Assembly (NCBI GenBank): GCA_029582155.1
Contig: CM055907.1
Location: 15,784,974-15,848,973, forward strand
DNA from: Panopea generosa
Lineage: Eukaryota > Mollusca > Bivalvia > Adapedonta > Hiatellidae
Reading direction: 5' to 3'
DNA length: 64,000 nucleotides
The notes below the pieces were generated by a model. That model saw only the letters and a program-made list of their open reading frames with translations. It was not told the DNA's origin and made no database searches. Shown in pieces: positions 1 through 12,860 of the stretch (position 1 is its first letter; each line of letters begins with the position of its first letter). The translations under genes were made by a program, and so were the position numbers.

Positions 1-190
1 TGCAAGCCACATACACCGGGACTATTACGTCTTATTTCCTTCATCTCTAGCAATGGGAAAGTTATACATTAGTTGCGGAGATTGGTGTGTTCAATTATTG
101 GTTAACATTCAAATTTTATGTTAGGTTATGTTAGGTTTACTGATCGTTTGTTGGTCCACGATGGCATAAAACTGACGCCAAACATAAAAA
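1..190 (+). repeat. SINE family A, 3' part, cut by window edge
   Basis: The stretch holds the body of the same SINE that is complete at 25,155-25,429: a 'cattatttccttcatctct'-like core, 'ttggttaac', 'actgatcgtttgttgg' and the end block 'gatggcataaaactgacgc'. The tRNA-like head lies outside the window. It is the left edge of duplicated block A; the matching copy is at 34,104-34,345. The small frame at 118-336 starts inside this repeat and is not a gene. Confidence 0.7.
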
Positions 191-2434
191 AAAAACTAAA
201 TAGCAAGATTAAAATTCCAGATTATTTAAGTGTAATTTTGATTGGAAAGAAATACGTCTCGCAAAGGAAATACAATACGCATCGGTTATTTAAAGCATGT
301 GCATGTGAATCACGAACGCCTTCACTTAAAATATAATTATAAGATGACAGAATTAAATAATCAATTACTCAAATAGTTATTTCCGATAAAGTGCAACTTT
401 AAGTATTTATTTTAGTTCACGTAATAAAAGCATACCGACATACTACTTTTGGAATTTTAGCGCAGTAATTGAATATCCTTAATGGGATTTTCTTTTCTTG
501 AAAATTTGCTCAGTAGTTAAACAATTTGAAAGAGGTTGTTCATTAATAAACACTTTTATCTGACATAACATGTTTAAGGTCAATAACCCTAAGAATGCAA
601 AGATATCAAAACAAGCATTTAAAATGAGTCCTCTTACATATTGGTTTATATCAAAATGCATTAGATTTTGTAATCTATCTATATTGTAAAAATGTAGTCA
701 TGGGGAAACTGGGAACTTTCAGTATATAAATGAAAACACATCCATTGATAGCGTCGATGCTTTGCATATGGTTAGTGGGATTAAATTTGTGATGCACTGT
801 TCAAAGAGAAATTACTGTAATTAACTGCAGTTTTTTCTTTTTATAATCCTACAACCAGATTAATTTCTCGTGAATTTATATAGATGAAATTAATATATTA
901 TCAATAAGTTATTATTCTGTGATGAAAATACCTTAATATGACTCAGTGTTAATGCATTTTTTTTAAATCTTTCCTTCGTTTCATTCTCATATTTTAATGT
1001 TTCACTAATATTACTTTTTGTGTGAACAATTACAAATAGGTAGATAAACATACGTTATTGTTTTGATCATATATTTAATAAGGTACTAACCATTATCGAT
1101 ATTAAATTTTATTTTATTACAGATGGTAATAGAATAGTCAGATTCGTTTTATTTCTTAACATGATAAAATATTAATGTTTGTAGAACACAAATACTTTTG
1201 AAAATGAATGCAAAAACTCATTAACGACTTTCTTTTTATTTTCAGTGTCTCAAGTTTGCTCTTTTTTTCTAGATCCGTTTTTTTAATGGTTTATTAATTT
1301 TTTCTATTACAATTTGAACATTTTTCTTTTGCATATCATCCAATTGCTTGTATAGTCAAATATATGATAAGGTGTCATATTTTGTCATATTCCCTATTTC
1401 CTAACAATAAAGTTTGCAATATAACGATACAAACGCATCTTGACATACATCTTTTTCTTGACATAAATAGACTAATCCTATCGCGTTGGTTTATCGTTGC
1501 TACCAAATAATAATATATTTCGTTTTGTCTTGTCGTTCATGTTTGATTTATTATTGTGCATTCCATGCAGAAATGACACACTTCTTTGTGCAACCTGGCA
1601 ATTTGACAATACATTTCAGTATATCACAATGATTAATCCACTGAAGTAAACTTCTCCTGCACAACTCTCACTTAAAACATTGTTTCCTAACTATAAATGA
1701 CAGCCATGTGATTATGTGACTATTTGCGTACAAACATTTATGTTTACATGTGCATTTCTTTGTTTCAGGACAGTTTTGAGTTTGTTTTCATCGGTGAATG
1801 GCTTCTCGGCATCATTAAACTATACTTAGTTTTCTTATCAACTGATCAAAGCTCAAACTTCTGCTTTAAATTCTCATATTTTATGGTATACATACAGCTA
1901 ACGTCCGTGAATCACGAACAAATGTTACGCCGTTCCAGTAACTCAAGATTGTGCAACCAATGAAATTCAAACTAGTCATTTTAGCTACGCTGAGGTGCAA
2001 ATATATTTCATTTGGAAATGTAAAGCAGTTAATCTAAATAGTGTATGAGGATTGATCACAGAAGAAATGTAAATGTAAATGTACAAATATATATGTTTTT
2101 AACAGTTGACTCAAATGAAGTATATCTGCAACCTATCAATATTACATTTGTGATCTGAACATTGCTATCATTGATAATAAATGCTTTACATGGTTGATCA
2201 CAGTTTCTCATACCATATATCTACTCTAGTGTTTATTTCGTTTGATCTGTTCTGTAAATCGTAACTTTTACTGTAAATTATTTAATTATGTTGGATATCA
2301 CCGTTATATATAATGTACAGCTTTGATAGACGCCACTTTCAACAATATTACAAGTACTATTACAATCAGAATGACTTTGATTTGATACCGTATTCTAGTG
2401 CAACAATGTTGAATGTAATTCTTTGATTGCAATA

Positions 2435-2490
2435 CCGAACAATGACGAACAACGACGAACATTGACGAACAACGACAGACATTGACTATA
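2435..2490 (+). repeat. Short imperfect 'gacgaacaac' repeat
   Basis: Four or five imperfect copies of a 10-12 base unit around 'gacgaacaac' and 'gacgaacatt'. The paralogous site near 36,880-36,920 has 'gacgaacaa' words changed into a GAC run, so the site was repetitive before block A was duplicated. Confidence 0.6.
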
Positions 2491-2749
2491 TTTTTACCAT
2501 TACGGTCGATGTTTGGACCAGATACCTCGCATATGAATATTAACTGCATTTGCGTAAAATTCGAATTCGGTTCACACCGTCTGTTATGATAATCATCAGG
2601 TATGTCAAATTCATTTGAAGTTTCATTGACTTTTGTAGTTTTAGTAGTTTGAGTGACTGTTTAACGTAGTTTTGTTTTATTGAATTAAGGATACTCAGAA
2701 ATGTGAATTAGTGTCACACCAGCTGTTTTGATAATCCTCATATGTGAGA

Positions 2750-3647
2750 ATAAAAAGCTTCCCCTGAGCCATCGTGTTTTTTATATCATGATTTATATCA
2801 ACAGCACTAATGAGTCAAACACTGTATAAAAAACTTCCCTTGAGCCATCGTGTTTTCTTAAATCATGATTTATATCAACAACACTAATTAGTAGAACACT
2901 GTATAAAAAGCTTCCCCTGAGCCATCGTGTTTTTTATATCATGAGTTATATCAACAGCACTAATTAGTAGAACACTGTATAAAAAGCTTCCCTTGAGCCA
3001 TCGTGTTTTTTATATCATGATTTATATCAACAACACTAATAAGTCGAACACTGTATAAAAAGCTTCCCTTGAGCCATCGTGTTTTTTATATCATGATTTA
3101 TATCAACAGCACTAATTAGTAGAACACTGTATAAAAAGCTTCCCTTGAGCCATCGTGTTTTTATATCATGATTTATATCAACAACACTAATAAGTCGAAC
3201 ACTGTATAAAAAGCTTCCCTTGAGCCATCGTGTTTTTTATATCATGATTTATATCAACAGCACTAATTAGTAGAACACTGTATAAAAAGCTTCCCTTGAG
3301 CCATCGTGTTTTTATATCATGAGTTATATCAACAGCACTAATTAGTAGAACACTGTATAAAAGCTTCCCTTGAGCCATCGTGTTTTTTATATCATGAGTT
3401 ATATCAACAGCACTAATTGGTAGAACGCTGTATAAAAAGTTTCCCTTGAGCCATCGTGTTTTTTATATCATGAGTTATATCAACAGCACTAATTAGTAGA
3501 ACACTGTATAAAAAGCTTCCCTTGAGCCATCGTGTTTTCTTGTATCACGAGTTATATCAACAGCACTAATTAGTAGAACACTGTAAAAAAAGCTTCCCTG
3601 GCGCCGTCGTGTTTTTATTATATCATGATTTATATCAGCAGCGGAAA
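2750..3647 (+). repeat. 76-bp tandem array, about 12 units
   Basis: The unit begins 'aaaaagcttcccttgagcc', continues with 'atcgtgttttttatatcatg' and ends 'agaacactgtat'; a typical unit counts 76 bases. Units differ by diagnostic changes: 'gattta' or 'gagtta' after 'atcatg', and 'aattagtag' or 'aataagtcg' near the end. Consecutive middle units alternate between two subtypes, as expected if a two-unit block was itself duplicated. The last unit, near 3,597, is degenerate ('ggcgccgtcgtg'). The array has no counterpart downstream of block A copy 2 (37,030 onward). The minus-strand frame at 3,187-3,378 only reads through the repeat. Confidence 0.93.
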
Positions 3648-3654
3648 TGACACA

Positions 3655-3805
3655 TATAACTTTACCTTTGAACTTTTAGTTCAATATTTAGCAGCAAATG
3701 ATCCTCCAAAATCCGTTTCTGTGTTGAACTACTATCTCTTTTGTATCCTGAAAACTTGTATCCTGTGTTGTTTGGTTTTGACGGAGCTGGTGAAACATGT
3801 AACAA
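3655..3805 (+). repeat. Dispersed repeat family H, copy 1
   Basis: Shares a ladder of words with 6,012-6,180: 'ttagcagca', 'ccaaaatcc', 'cctgaaa' and the end block 'gttttgacggagctggtgaa'. Two copies about 2.35 kb apart in the same orientation. No tRNA-like promoter or terminal inverted repeat is visible, so the class is unknown. Confidence 0.6.
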
Positions 3806-5470
3806 ATATACATAAGTTTTAGTGTTTACCTCACAGTGAAGCCCCCGATTTGCAATCAGCATTGAATGCGTATATTTAAACAATGTCCGCTATTTCATTT
3901 TTCTTCTATTTTCCTTTATGAATATGTGTTATTGCCATCTTGATATTTTGTATAATGACATATTCTAATCTATAACATATGTTTAAAATAGAAAATTATA
4001 TTTTTGAAATAAAATTACTATTATATTTGTATTATTCTTATAAACAATTAAGTCATCCACATGATACTAAATCATATGATCAAATTCCTCTTAAGATGGC
4101 TCCTCAAAAGAGCTTGCCATCAGGTTTCTTGAAAATGTTCAGGGAATAACATGGTATAATTTCAGAATAACCTTACAGTCAATTAAGTAAGTCAGCTGAC
4201 ACAGATTAGCGATTTCCTGTTATAAAAATATTTGATGCATAAAATTATTATCAAATAATACTTCAAAGGATTAGAAAAGAATAGGCACAATTTAGTGAAA
4301 TATAATTTATTTTCAAAAGGAAATTTCAAATTTCAAAATGTATTTGAATATATACCATACATTTATGAGCATTTGAAAAATAGTTACCATATTTTTACAA
4401 AATACAAACAAAAATGTAAAATTAAGATTTTCATTAAAAAATTGTTTGTCAATTTATTTATAAATGTTTGTAAACTGCAGTATACATGTTTCATTATGTC
4501 ATAAAAATATAATTCTTAAAAAGTTTTACTTTATATCCCACTTTTGATTCATTTGTTTCGAAAGTGTCCATTTGTGTAAAGTTTTATTATGATTTTTATA
4601 GTTATAATTTTTGTTAATTTAAAAACTGCATTAAAGCTATTTACATTTCATATCCATGTCTAAGAAATTAGCTTTAAACTTGCATAGGTCATCATACGTA
4701 TATACGAAAGGTATTTCAATCATTAATAACAAATCTTCGACTTTACTTAATCCCACCTTTGCGCTGAAATGACCACCCCAGCCCAATGGTTCAAAGTATT
4801 TACTCAGGCATAATTATTTAGCGAAGTGTTTTAAATTATCTTTCTCAGAAACTACAAATGACAGGATATAGCTACTCGATAGGTAGTATAGTTGTGTAGT
4901 CTGATCCCATGATAATATTAATCATTAAAAAGTTAAAGGCATCTTTTAAACCATAATACACATAATATATGTGAAGGATAAACATAATTATGATCACCTT
5001 AATTATGATCACCTAATAGTTTGTTTAAGTCATGATTTGGTCTTGTTAAGGGATTCGAACGTATCATAGGCCTACAGAGATTAAACCATAAAAGCCTCTT
5101 CTTTTCTGATATTTGTTTTTATAGATTTCACATTATTGTTTCATATTTGGATTAAATGATTAGTACAGCTTATATTTATTAGGTACTATTTTATATTCAT
5201 TTAAATCAAACAGCTATATTTCATTAGAGCCCAATTTGGCGACATTGAGTTTTTGTGTAATGTATATTATTTTATTACAGGCTAAGGATCTTTTTAAAAC
5301 TGACAAAATGCATTATCAAATAATAAAAAGATGGAATATATAATTTTGATCTAGTATATCATTTGTTCATATTTCATTTTATATATTAAACGTTTATCTG
5401 TAAAAGCTTGAGAAAAAATTCAAACTTAAAGAGCGCTAACAAAATTGTCTGATAACCAAAATATAATCCT
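3806..5470. other. AT-rich stretch without recognised features
   Basis: Read on both strands; the frames present (for example 4,295-4,504) are lysine-, asparagine- and isoleucine-rich translations of AT-rich DNA with no recognised motif. A local doubling of 'taattatgatcacc' near 4,986-5,012 is the only repeat noticed. Confidence 0.5.
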
Positions 5471-5475
5471 ACTGC

Positions 5476-5880
5476 CTGAATTCTGCCAAGTATATTTTAC
5501 AGAAGAACGATATGAAATGTATAAAAGACTTTCCGTAGTTTTCAAGTTGTATTGCGAAATGCCCAATATTGACTGAATTCAGCCAGCAAGCAAAATGGTT
5601 TCCTTTAAAAGCAGAATTTGCTTCTAAATATAAAGTTTGGCTGAATTCAGCCAGTGAAGAGCTGGAATGGCAAATATCGATTTTACATGCAGCTTTTGTA
5701 ATTCTTGTTGACTAAAGTAAAGTTTGAATTAATTCAGCCAATCACTTCATCAGGATTAACTTTTATTTGATAATGCTCATGTCACTTTTAAATGATACAA
5801 TTTAAATTAATCATCCAGCAAAAATATTAAGTGGAACCTATTACCACATGTAATTAATTGACTGAATTCAGCCAGCTTGA
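5476..5880 (+). repeat. Cluster of CTGAATTCAGCCAG motifs
   Basis: Five occurrences of a 14-base motif with a palindromic core: 5,476 (variant 'ctgaattctgccaag'), 5,573, 5,641, about 5,729 (variant with 'ttaattcagccaa') and 5,862. At 5,639 the palindrome extends to 14 bases (ggctgaattcagcc). Spacing is irregular (about 70-130 bases). It may be a decayed tandem array, or the ends of nested elements. No function is claimed. Confidence 0.6.
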
Positions 5881-6011
5881 AAGCAAATAGGCATGCCAGC
5901 TTGAAGTTCTTATTGTATTAATATAAAACGACCATACAGATAATTTAGTTACAAATATCAATAGTTTTGACCTTTTCAGAAAAGAGTCAATTTGAATCAA
6001 AACGTGTTATT

Positions 6012-6180
6012 TATACATTTACTTTGACATTCCTTCAAATTTTAGCAGCATATCCATTTCCAAAATCCAATTCTATATTGAAATTCCATCAATTTAGTCT
6101 CCTGAAATCGTATAAATGGTATTGCCCTGACTCCCTTGTGCTGTTTGTTTTGACGGAGCTGGTGAATCATGCAGCACACG
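6012..6180 (+). repeat. Dispersed repeat family H, copy 2
   Basis: Homologous to 3,655-3,805, ending in the same 'gttttgacggagctggtgaa' block. Divergence is considerable. The overlapping small frames on both strands (5,967-6,188 and 6,042-6,239) are not the same protein as the frame in the other copy. Confidence 0.6.
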
Positions 6181-6319
6181 TAGCATAATATTTCATTCCC
6201 TCCGACAATAACAATGTAATAAAAGTATTTTATAATCATTTGTGCATGTTATATATGACATAGTGACCATTTTCTGCGACCAAATTTTGCAATCATATAG
6301 GCGTTTTTTATCATTTTTA

Positions 6320-6370
6320 TATATAAAAAAAAATGTATTGTTTATATATATATGTATATATATATCAATT
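6320..6370. repeat. AT dinucleotide-rich tract
   Basis: An A-run followed by 'tatatatatgtatatatata'; simple-sequence DNA with no further signal. Confidence 0.8.
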
Positions 6371-6664
6371 TGGTCGTTTTCAGTTACCATTCTTTACACG
6401 AAATTTGTCTTAATATGGCATTGTATTAATATTGAGAAAATAACTGATCAAAATCTGTGCGTCGTAAGATTTATTAGTTGAAATGATCCATAAATCATTT
6501 TTAGAAATAAATCTATGAGAACATCATTTGAATAATAAATTATTCATAAGGGATGAAAAATGACACCATTATACATATTTGTACATAACTCGGTTTGCTA
6601 ACAAATTAACATTGAAGTGTAATGCCAGTAATATCAACTACTCTTGAATAAGTAATTTTTTCAG

Positions 6665-6860
6665 AGTGAAGCGCGCGATCCAGCGGTAAATCATCGTACC
6701 AAGGATCATGGGGTCGTGGGTTTGATCTTTCGTCACAGTCATGTTTATTGTCCTTGAACAGGAAACATTGTCCCTGTCAGTTACTTGGTACTAGTTTTAT
6801 CAAGGAAAACCTCGAACGTGATTTGTCTAAGTAACAAGATATGGCTTTGCATTCGAGGTT
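6665..6860 (+). repeat. tRNA-headed SINE, family E (degenerate)
   Basis: A tRNA-like head with a box-B-like word 'gtgggtttgatctttcgtc' near 6,716 is followed by 'acaggaaacattgtccctg', 'acttggtactagttttatc' and 'aacctcgaacgtgat'. The last three echo the body of other SINEs here ('ctggtt...cccaggaaac...cgag'). The head cannot fold as a functional tRNA. No clear target-site duplication was found. Confidence 0.5.
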
Positions 6861-6869
6861 AAAATAAAA

Positions 6870-9700
6870 TCATTTTGACATTTTGACCTCAAATCCAAAA
6901 CTGCTCTGCCATTATCATATCATAAAGAAAGCGATATAAGATGTCTTTTTAAGAATACAATTTCAATTTAGACTGACAAGTACATATATGTTATATTTGT
7001 CAGGTATGCTTGCGTAGAAATCCTTAAAACCGGATGTAATTGTCTAAGAGAACTTCATCTAATTGGCATTCTCCTTTATCTCAATATTGGACTCGATGCC
7101 ATCCAGCGCGTAACCGGTTCACTAAGGTGAACCAAATATTGAAAAAAACAAAACTAAATAACTCACAACACATTTCTCTCGATCGAACCATAGTGTTACA
7201 TTTAGATTATACAGATATAATACGTATCGTTTTCTATATTAGATACAGATACAAATACATTTTTATTTTCCCGTATGGTTTGATACAATACACTTGTTCT
7301 GTCTTTCTTCATTGTAGTTGTACCGCCTTACATCCAATATTGATAATCATTTACTCGTAACTGTAATTCTTGTGACGGAAAATACACCAGCTGCACTTTT
7401 ATCAGATAACATCAACTTTATTTTCTCGCAAAAGCAATCTCGTCAAATTAAAGATTCAGCCGTATTGTTGTTGTTGATAAAGAGTTTGAATAGATATTCT
7501 AAGGATACTATAAATATATATTTGCATAGTCTATTAAGTTAGTCTAGACAGAATCGGAACGTTGGACAATTTTCCATTTCATGTTAAAACTTAAAGAAAC
7601 ATCTGACATATTGTATCGAAAGATACTGGAAACAAATTACAATTTCCAAGCAGTGTTAAAGATATTATCGTGAAATAAATGATGTATTAAAGCACAATCT
7701 GTGATTCATATTATATGTAACATTTGCAACACTTCATTTTTTTAGTATTATTGTCAATAATTATGTACTACTGATTATTGTGTAGTGATAAATTTCTAAT
7801 GATGTGATGTTTATAGATATGAGTAACTTGTACTTTTGTAAAATTAAGATGAGTGAAAAGTATTCCAGCCTAACTATTAATCTAAAGTATAACAGCATGG
7901 CACCTGTGTTTTGTGCTAACACAAATATACATATACCCAGGTAAAATATATAAAGAAAAATGCAACTTCCAGTTTGTCGTTTCTTGAATAGTTGAGGAAA
8001 AATAAATAATTTTGACTGTCATTGATGGCTTGATTTGAAGTTACATTTCACAATAGAATAAGTTTACACAGTACTTTTTCATTTCTTCTGTAATTCTACC
8101 ATCACCTTCAGCTGGAAAACTAATGGAAATGTGTTATAATGCGTATATCTGCTGCATCGTTTATTCCCTTTAAGCACATATGCAAACATGTGTTATTTCA
8201 AAATGATTGTTGAAAACGTTAAGTATCTAAACAAACATTTAGTTACATTTGGATACGTCTCTTCAATGTTAAGCGAGCGTATCGTTAAGTTTATCTTTTG
8301 TACATTCCCTTGCGAGATAATGCCATTTCAAAGGATTGATGTACATTCGTTTGTCCCAAACAAACGCGTTACTTCTATGCATGCATACAGGCAATAGGTC
8401 AAACTGATTTGAGTGAAAAGTGGGTTTATTTGTATGTAATTAAAACACAATATTATCAGTTATATAATGCACATACGGCAGTGAAATATTTTCGAGTACT
8501 GCATAGTTCAGAAAAGTTCACAAGAATAATTGATTTTCAAGCTTCATATTTCTGTTATATCACCAGATCTCTTAAAAAAACATTTGCTTTGTATAATCTG
8601 TATGCAATTCAAGCTCTACATTAACCTCAACACAACTATACTATTCCGAATCGTCTGCTGCACAATTAGTGATTCCAATTACCACAATTGAGGAAACGCA
8701 AACGAATGAATAATTATACGAGCTTGCGCATGATATCCAATTTAAGTACATATTTAAAATAGTTTAGTGCTTAATTACTTGTTGAATTCTTTACTAGCAA
8801 AAACTGCCGCTTATGTTAAGGTGTTTTTTTTTATTTCTGAGTGTACTGTTTTAAGTTTTATTTAGTTTAATTGTTTTGCAGTTATAATAAGTTTAACCTC
8901 GGCTGAAAATCAAACCAACGATCTCATATTTCATTCCCATCCCGACAACATGTTTAAAACATTTGATGATAATTCTGAACTGCATAGACATGACCTTGGT
9001 TTATTCGAGTTGTTGTGACTACTTTGTAACAGAGTGGGACCAATAATCTATCTAAGTGCTCACTTAGGACGTGTTAGTGAATGCAGTGTTCGGTTTCATG
9101 GGTTTTAAATTGCATATAAAAAAGCAAATTGCTGCTTTGTTCCCAAAGAGCTGCTATTCTATTTTTCCGTCAATGCACATAAACACATAACAATCAATAT
9201 ACGTTGCTTGTTTGTTCATTACATGAAGTAATTCCTGAAGTAACGTCTTGTTTACTTTAAATGTTCACACATTGATCATCTCTAGTGTCTATTCAACACA
9301 TTATTGTACTCTATTGTAAAAGACACACATCGTATAATGTGGAGGTGTGACACATGCATTTTAATTTAACGGGATAAACCCAAGCACTTGCCATATAAAT
9401 GCCGACCATGAAGCTTCTTATCTATAAAGAATGTTTTCAAATAATTTCCATTTTTACCTTTGCTTGTTTACATATAGTTAACACAATTGTTTTCGTAATT
9501 GTCAAACAACCTTTGGCTGAAATATGCCCCTTGAAAAAGAATACTTTTTTATCATCAATATCTGTAATTACATTTATCTATTAAATCATGTGCACTGAAG
9601 TATTAATTTGTGACCAGGTTTGAATATTTATATAGGCAACAGGCCATTGCATAATTAAAACATATATTTTCTTAGAAGGTTTTACTTTCTTACTTTATTT
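6870..9700. other. AT-rich stretch without recognised features
   Basis: Several frames of 60-106 codons occur (7,040-7,360 is the longest), but they lack recognisable domains. They show no start context or splice pattern that would argue for a gene, and are of the size expected by chance in DNA this rich in A and T. No tandem repeats of note. Confidence 0.5.
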
Positions 9701-9712
9701 GAATGTTTATCT

Positions 9713-9918
9713 AGGGCCCTCCGTGACCTCCGTGGATGATTTGTCTAAGGTGCCGTCTCAAGATATCTTACCTCTCACAAGTAAAGTCGTAAGTCCAAAG
9801 CAAACACATTATTTGAGAAAGTGTGCCAGTTATTTTCGGAAGAACAGTGGTTCTACTCGGATTCAATTTGAGGTCTTCTCCACCATAAAAAATGACGTGC
9901 TATATATAACCTGAAATG
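9713..9918 (+). repeat. SINE family F, nearly full length
   Basis: Starts 'agggccctccgtgacctccg', then 'gatttgtctaaggtgccgtc', 'ttacctctcac', 'gtgccagttattttcggaag', 'agtggttctactcgg', 'ggtcttctccaccat' and an end near 'gacgtgctatatataacctg'. The order of these blocks matches a tRNA-related SINE type I associate with bivalve genomes (from memory, not searched). Other copies here are 16,680-16,815, 25,677-25,800, 30,975-31,040 and 32,120-32,330. The 71-codon frame at 9,699-9,914 is a reading of this repeat and not a gene. Confidence 0.7.
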
Positions 9919-9919
9919 T

Positions 9920-12640
9920 GAAATCCATTAAAAATGTTTAACTAAATGATAAATTTCACATTGAATACAACTCAAAAAACAGCAATGCCACGTAAGATAA
10001 GATAGCTTTATTACAGTATTACTTTACATGATTCACAACACATACCGAATATGTGTCAATACTATTCATGTGAATGATATTATGCAAACATTTTATATAA
10101 GAAATCTGAGAGACTTACAAATTACAAATATCTTATGCAATTTTCCATCTTCTTACAAATATACCAAAATATGTGGTTTTGATACCTATAAAAGATAATA
10201 CATGCTAAAATGCTAAACCATACTTAATTAAGAAAATGTACATATTATCTTCTTGTATATTTCACCTCATTAAAATCATATAACAACACCAAGCTGCAGA
10301 ATGGTTGGATTGAATATGATACCGATAAAAATAATTCTTATAATGGATCAAACCGGGATTTTCAAATCAAATCAATATCCAAAACCTTAGATATGACACA
10401 TATTTTGCTCTATCAGTATGATATGGAACAAATAAGTTTTGAACACATAAAAACAAATCATAGACATATATCACCAAACTTGTTACACAAAAACAAATAA
10501 TTCGAATAGACTTTCATCTTACTGTCGTTTCAAGCACACTTTTAAGTTAGAGTCTAACTTAAATATCGATATATAAACACAGTTTATAATAACTCTTACC
10601 TGATTGATATTTACTTCCTATATTCTCGCCATAGAAAGCGAATGATGTGAAACTATTCAAAGAAAAGAAAGGATAGGTAATTTTTGTAACATATTTTTTT
10701 TTTGAAAATAAGTATCACTTGTTACTTGTTGGTCCATTCTTTAAAGAATTAAGACAAAATATTTTAAACATTACTGCTGCTGATGGCCAAACTAAAGCGA
10801 ATTCGATATGCTAAGACAACTTTAGCAAAACGTACTGTTCTTTACTTAAGCAAAATGTATTTATTTTGCTTTCAGATTAATAAACATAACCTAATTTATA
10901 TACCGAAAAAGTAAGATACATTTGTCTTACTTGGTAAATCTGATCTAGGTTGATGATATAGTATAACTTATGGTAGGTTCAATTGTTCATGTTCTCACTA
11001 TAGTCATATTTTCATGTTATTTGTGTAGGCTATAAACATATTGTATGTTTAATTGCTGAATAAAGATATTTGTATGTGTATTTACGTATGGCACAATTTG
11101 TCATATCCGCTACAAAAGCACTGATCGAATTGTATAATACCAAGCACTATGTAGTAACACATGGAACTTATTTTCGACTTCATCTTTACAATGAAAACAC
11201 ACTCGGTCATTATTACTTGCTGTGTATATCTTTCGGTACTATTGCTGTTTGTGCTGTGCCACATGGAAATGTTGCCAAAGCACGTTTTAAATGTCAATTA
11301 CATAATCGCTCCATTTGAACTATTTGTAATCTTAAACTGATGTCTTCCGCTACGTCTTTGTTTACATCTAAATGCCACGTAACATTGATGTCATTGACGT
11401 ATCAATGTGTTGGTATTTGCATTAACATTACTTTTCAAACCCGACAATAAACATATATAATGATTTTATTTAGCCGTGATAGTTGAACAAAAATGCATTT
11501 GATACTGTTTTTTTTTGTTTCATAAGTCTGTATTGGTTAAATATATTTCTAACATTAAACACAGATTTGTTAAATAGATACATTACATGTATTTATATGA
11601 AATGTTGTTTCCTAATATTTAATATACAAGTGTGTTTTACAAGTTCGGTGTGCTTATTTGCAGTCGAAAAGAATGTTTTTCAATTTTAAAACCCCAATAA
11701 TGTGATACTTCTTACTATTTGTTTTAATATCTTGAAAATAAATGTTCATGTGATTCTTACGATAGTGTGTATCTTACGATCAATGACATCAATGCTTAAT
11801 TAGAGAACAGTATACATGCATTAATATAGTAATACGATGTAGTTAGACATGAAGCCATTAATATACTTGCTGCTATATTGGTATGACATCTCCCTCTAAC
11901 GCAGAACATGTTGGATTCGATATCAAACCGGGTTGTAAAACAAACTGTCAATTTTCTACTTTATCACTAAGGTTACTTACAATGTACAAAAATACCAATT
12001 ACGACTTCAAGTATGGAAAAGATTTGCTCGGTGCAAAAGTCATGTTTTCAATTTGACATTATGATATTAACATTCGGTATGATAATAGTTGCGTTACGAA
12101 AATACACTGAACGGAGCAGCTAACGTGCCACATCTATATTTCTAATATCTTCGTCAAAATACTGATAAGCGTTATCATTAAATAGTATAACATAGCCGAA
12201 AATACCATTCTTATTGTAATCCAAATTTCAAGGAAATAGCTTTGATACGTTTAGATAAAATATATAAAATGTCACGTACATAAAATGTCTGTTGGCGGGT
12301 TAGCTGTTCCGTTCAGTATAGTTACCTCAATCGTTGCTTGCTGCAATGATAGAGAAAAAAACACAAATCAAACAATATATCAAAATAGAGATTTAAATAC
12401 ATCAGATGCATATAATATACTATACATTATACTGTTTTTTTCACGTCGTCGTTTATTGATCTATTTATATTAATATATTATATTGTAGTGACTGTATAGA
12501 AATGATAGATGCACATGAAAACTACTAATATTGTGTAGATCTCTGTTAACAGTTTGTAAACAGTATCTAATTATTTCCTGGACACTGGCTCAACCTCATG
12601 TAAGCAAGCATAACGCAGTACGTTTTTTTGAGCCAGGCAA
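9920..12640. other. AT-rich stretch with one perfect palindrome
   Basis: No gene or dispersed repeat recognised. At 10,541-10,563 an 11-base perfect inverted repeat (tttaagttaga, one spacer base, then its complement) stands out. A shorter hairpin built on 'aagtaaga' lies near 10,910. The opposing frames at 11,070-11,318 and 11,082-11,297 overlap almost fully, so at most one could code, and neither shows a domain. Confidence 0.5.
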
Positions 12641-12654
12641 CAACTGTGTTTAGT

Positions 12655-12860
12655 ATCTAGTATGGACCAAACTCTCCCGATTGGGTCCTTTAAATTGCAA
12701 TGTTGGAAAAGCTGCATTTGAGCACGTCAGTAAGTCAGTTGCTTCATAAGTTTAAATGATTTCACAGTTCAATAAGCGTTCAATTGATATGAATAAAGGG
12801 AAATACATTGAATTCCCCGCTTTTTCATTCATGATTCGGGGGATATAATGTTCTGTGATA
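12655..12860 (-). repeat. Dispersed repeat family K, minus orientation
   Basis: Read on the minus strand it carries, in order: a 'cagaacattatatcccccga' block, 'gaacgcttattgaactgtg', 'gaagcaactgac', 'gtgctcaaatgcagctttt' and 'caatcgggagagtttggtcc'. The same series occurs at 18,836-19,050, 43,395-43,630 and 63,610-63,845. A 'tcccgat' word lies near each end in opposite orientation, which suggests a MITE-like element. Homology continues a little beyond those words, so I cannot place the true ends. Confidence 0.7.

Larger units (their letters stand above)
1..2600 (+). repeat. Segmental duplication block A, copy 1
   Basis: Colinear with 34,104-37,050 in direct orientation. Anchors seen in both copies: 'gggactattacgtctta' near 18, the 'catgggg' stretch with 'tccattgat' near 699-750 versus 34,831-34,890, 'gacagccatgtgattatg' near 1,700 versus 36,268, 'tgcaaccaat' near 1,952 versus 36,533, and 'gatgtttggacc' near 2,508 versus 36,940. 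The offset changes by about 265 bases along the block, mostly explained by a 282-base insertion in copy 2. Divergence looks large (I would guess 15-25%), so the event is old. No conserved reading frame is seen: the minus-strand frames at 479-661 and 34,490-34,732 share only a short word. Confidence 0.8.

Noticed and set aside
479..661. Protein conserved between block A copies (with 34,490-34,732)
   Set aside because: Only one short peptide word is shared; the frames diverge on both sides as in non-coding paralogues.
3187..3378. Minus-strand frame with a repeated MAQGKL-type word
   Set aside because: It only translates the 76-bp tandem array. The unit length is not a multiple of three, so it cannot encode a regular protein repeat.
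2750..3647. Possible CRISPR-like array
   Set aside because: The repeats are continuous, 76 bp long, without unique spacers, in animal-type DNA.
7040..7360. 106-codon frame as a gene
   Set aside because: No domain, composition driven by AT richness, and length within what chance gives in a 64-kb AT-rich window.
11881..11960. SINE head around 'gttggattcgatatca'
   Set aside because: Only a weak box-B-like word; no body or partner copy found.
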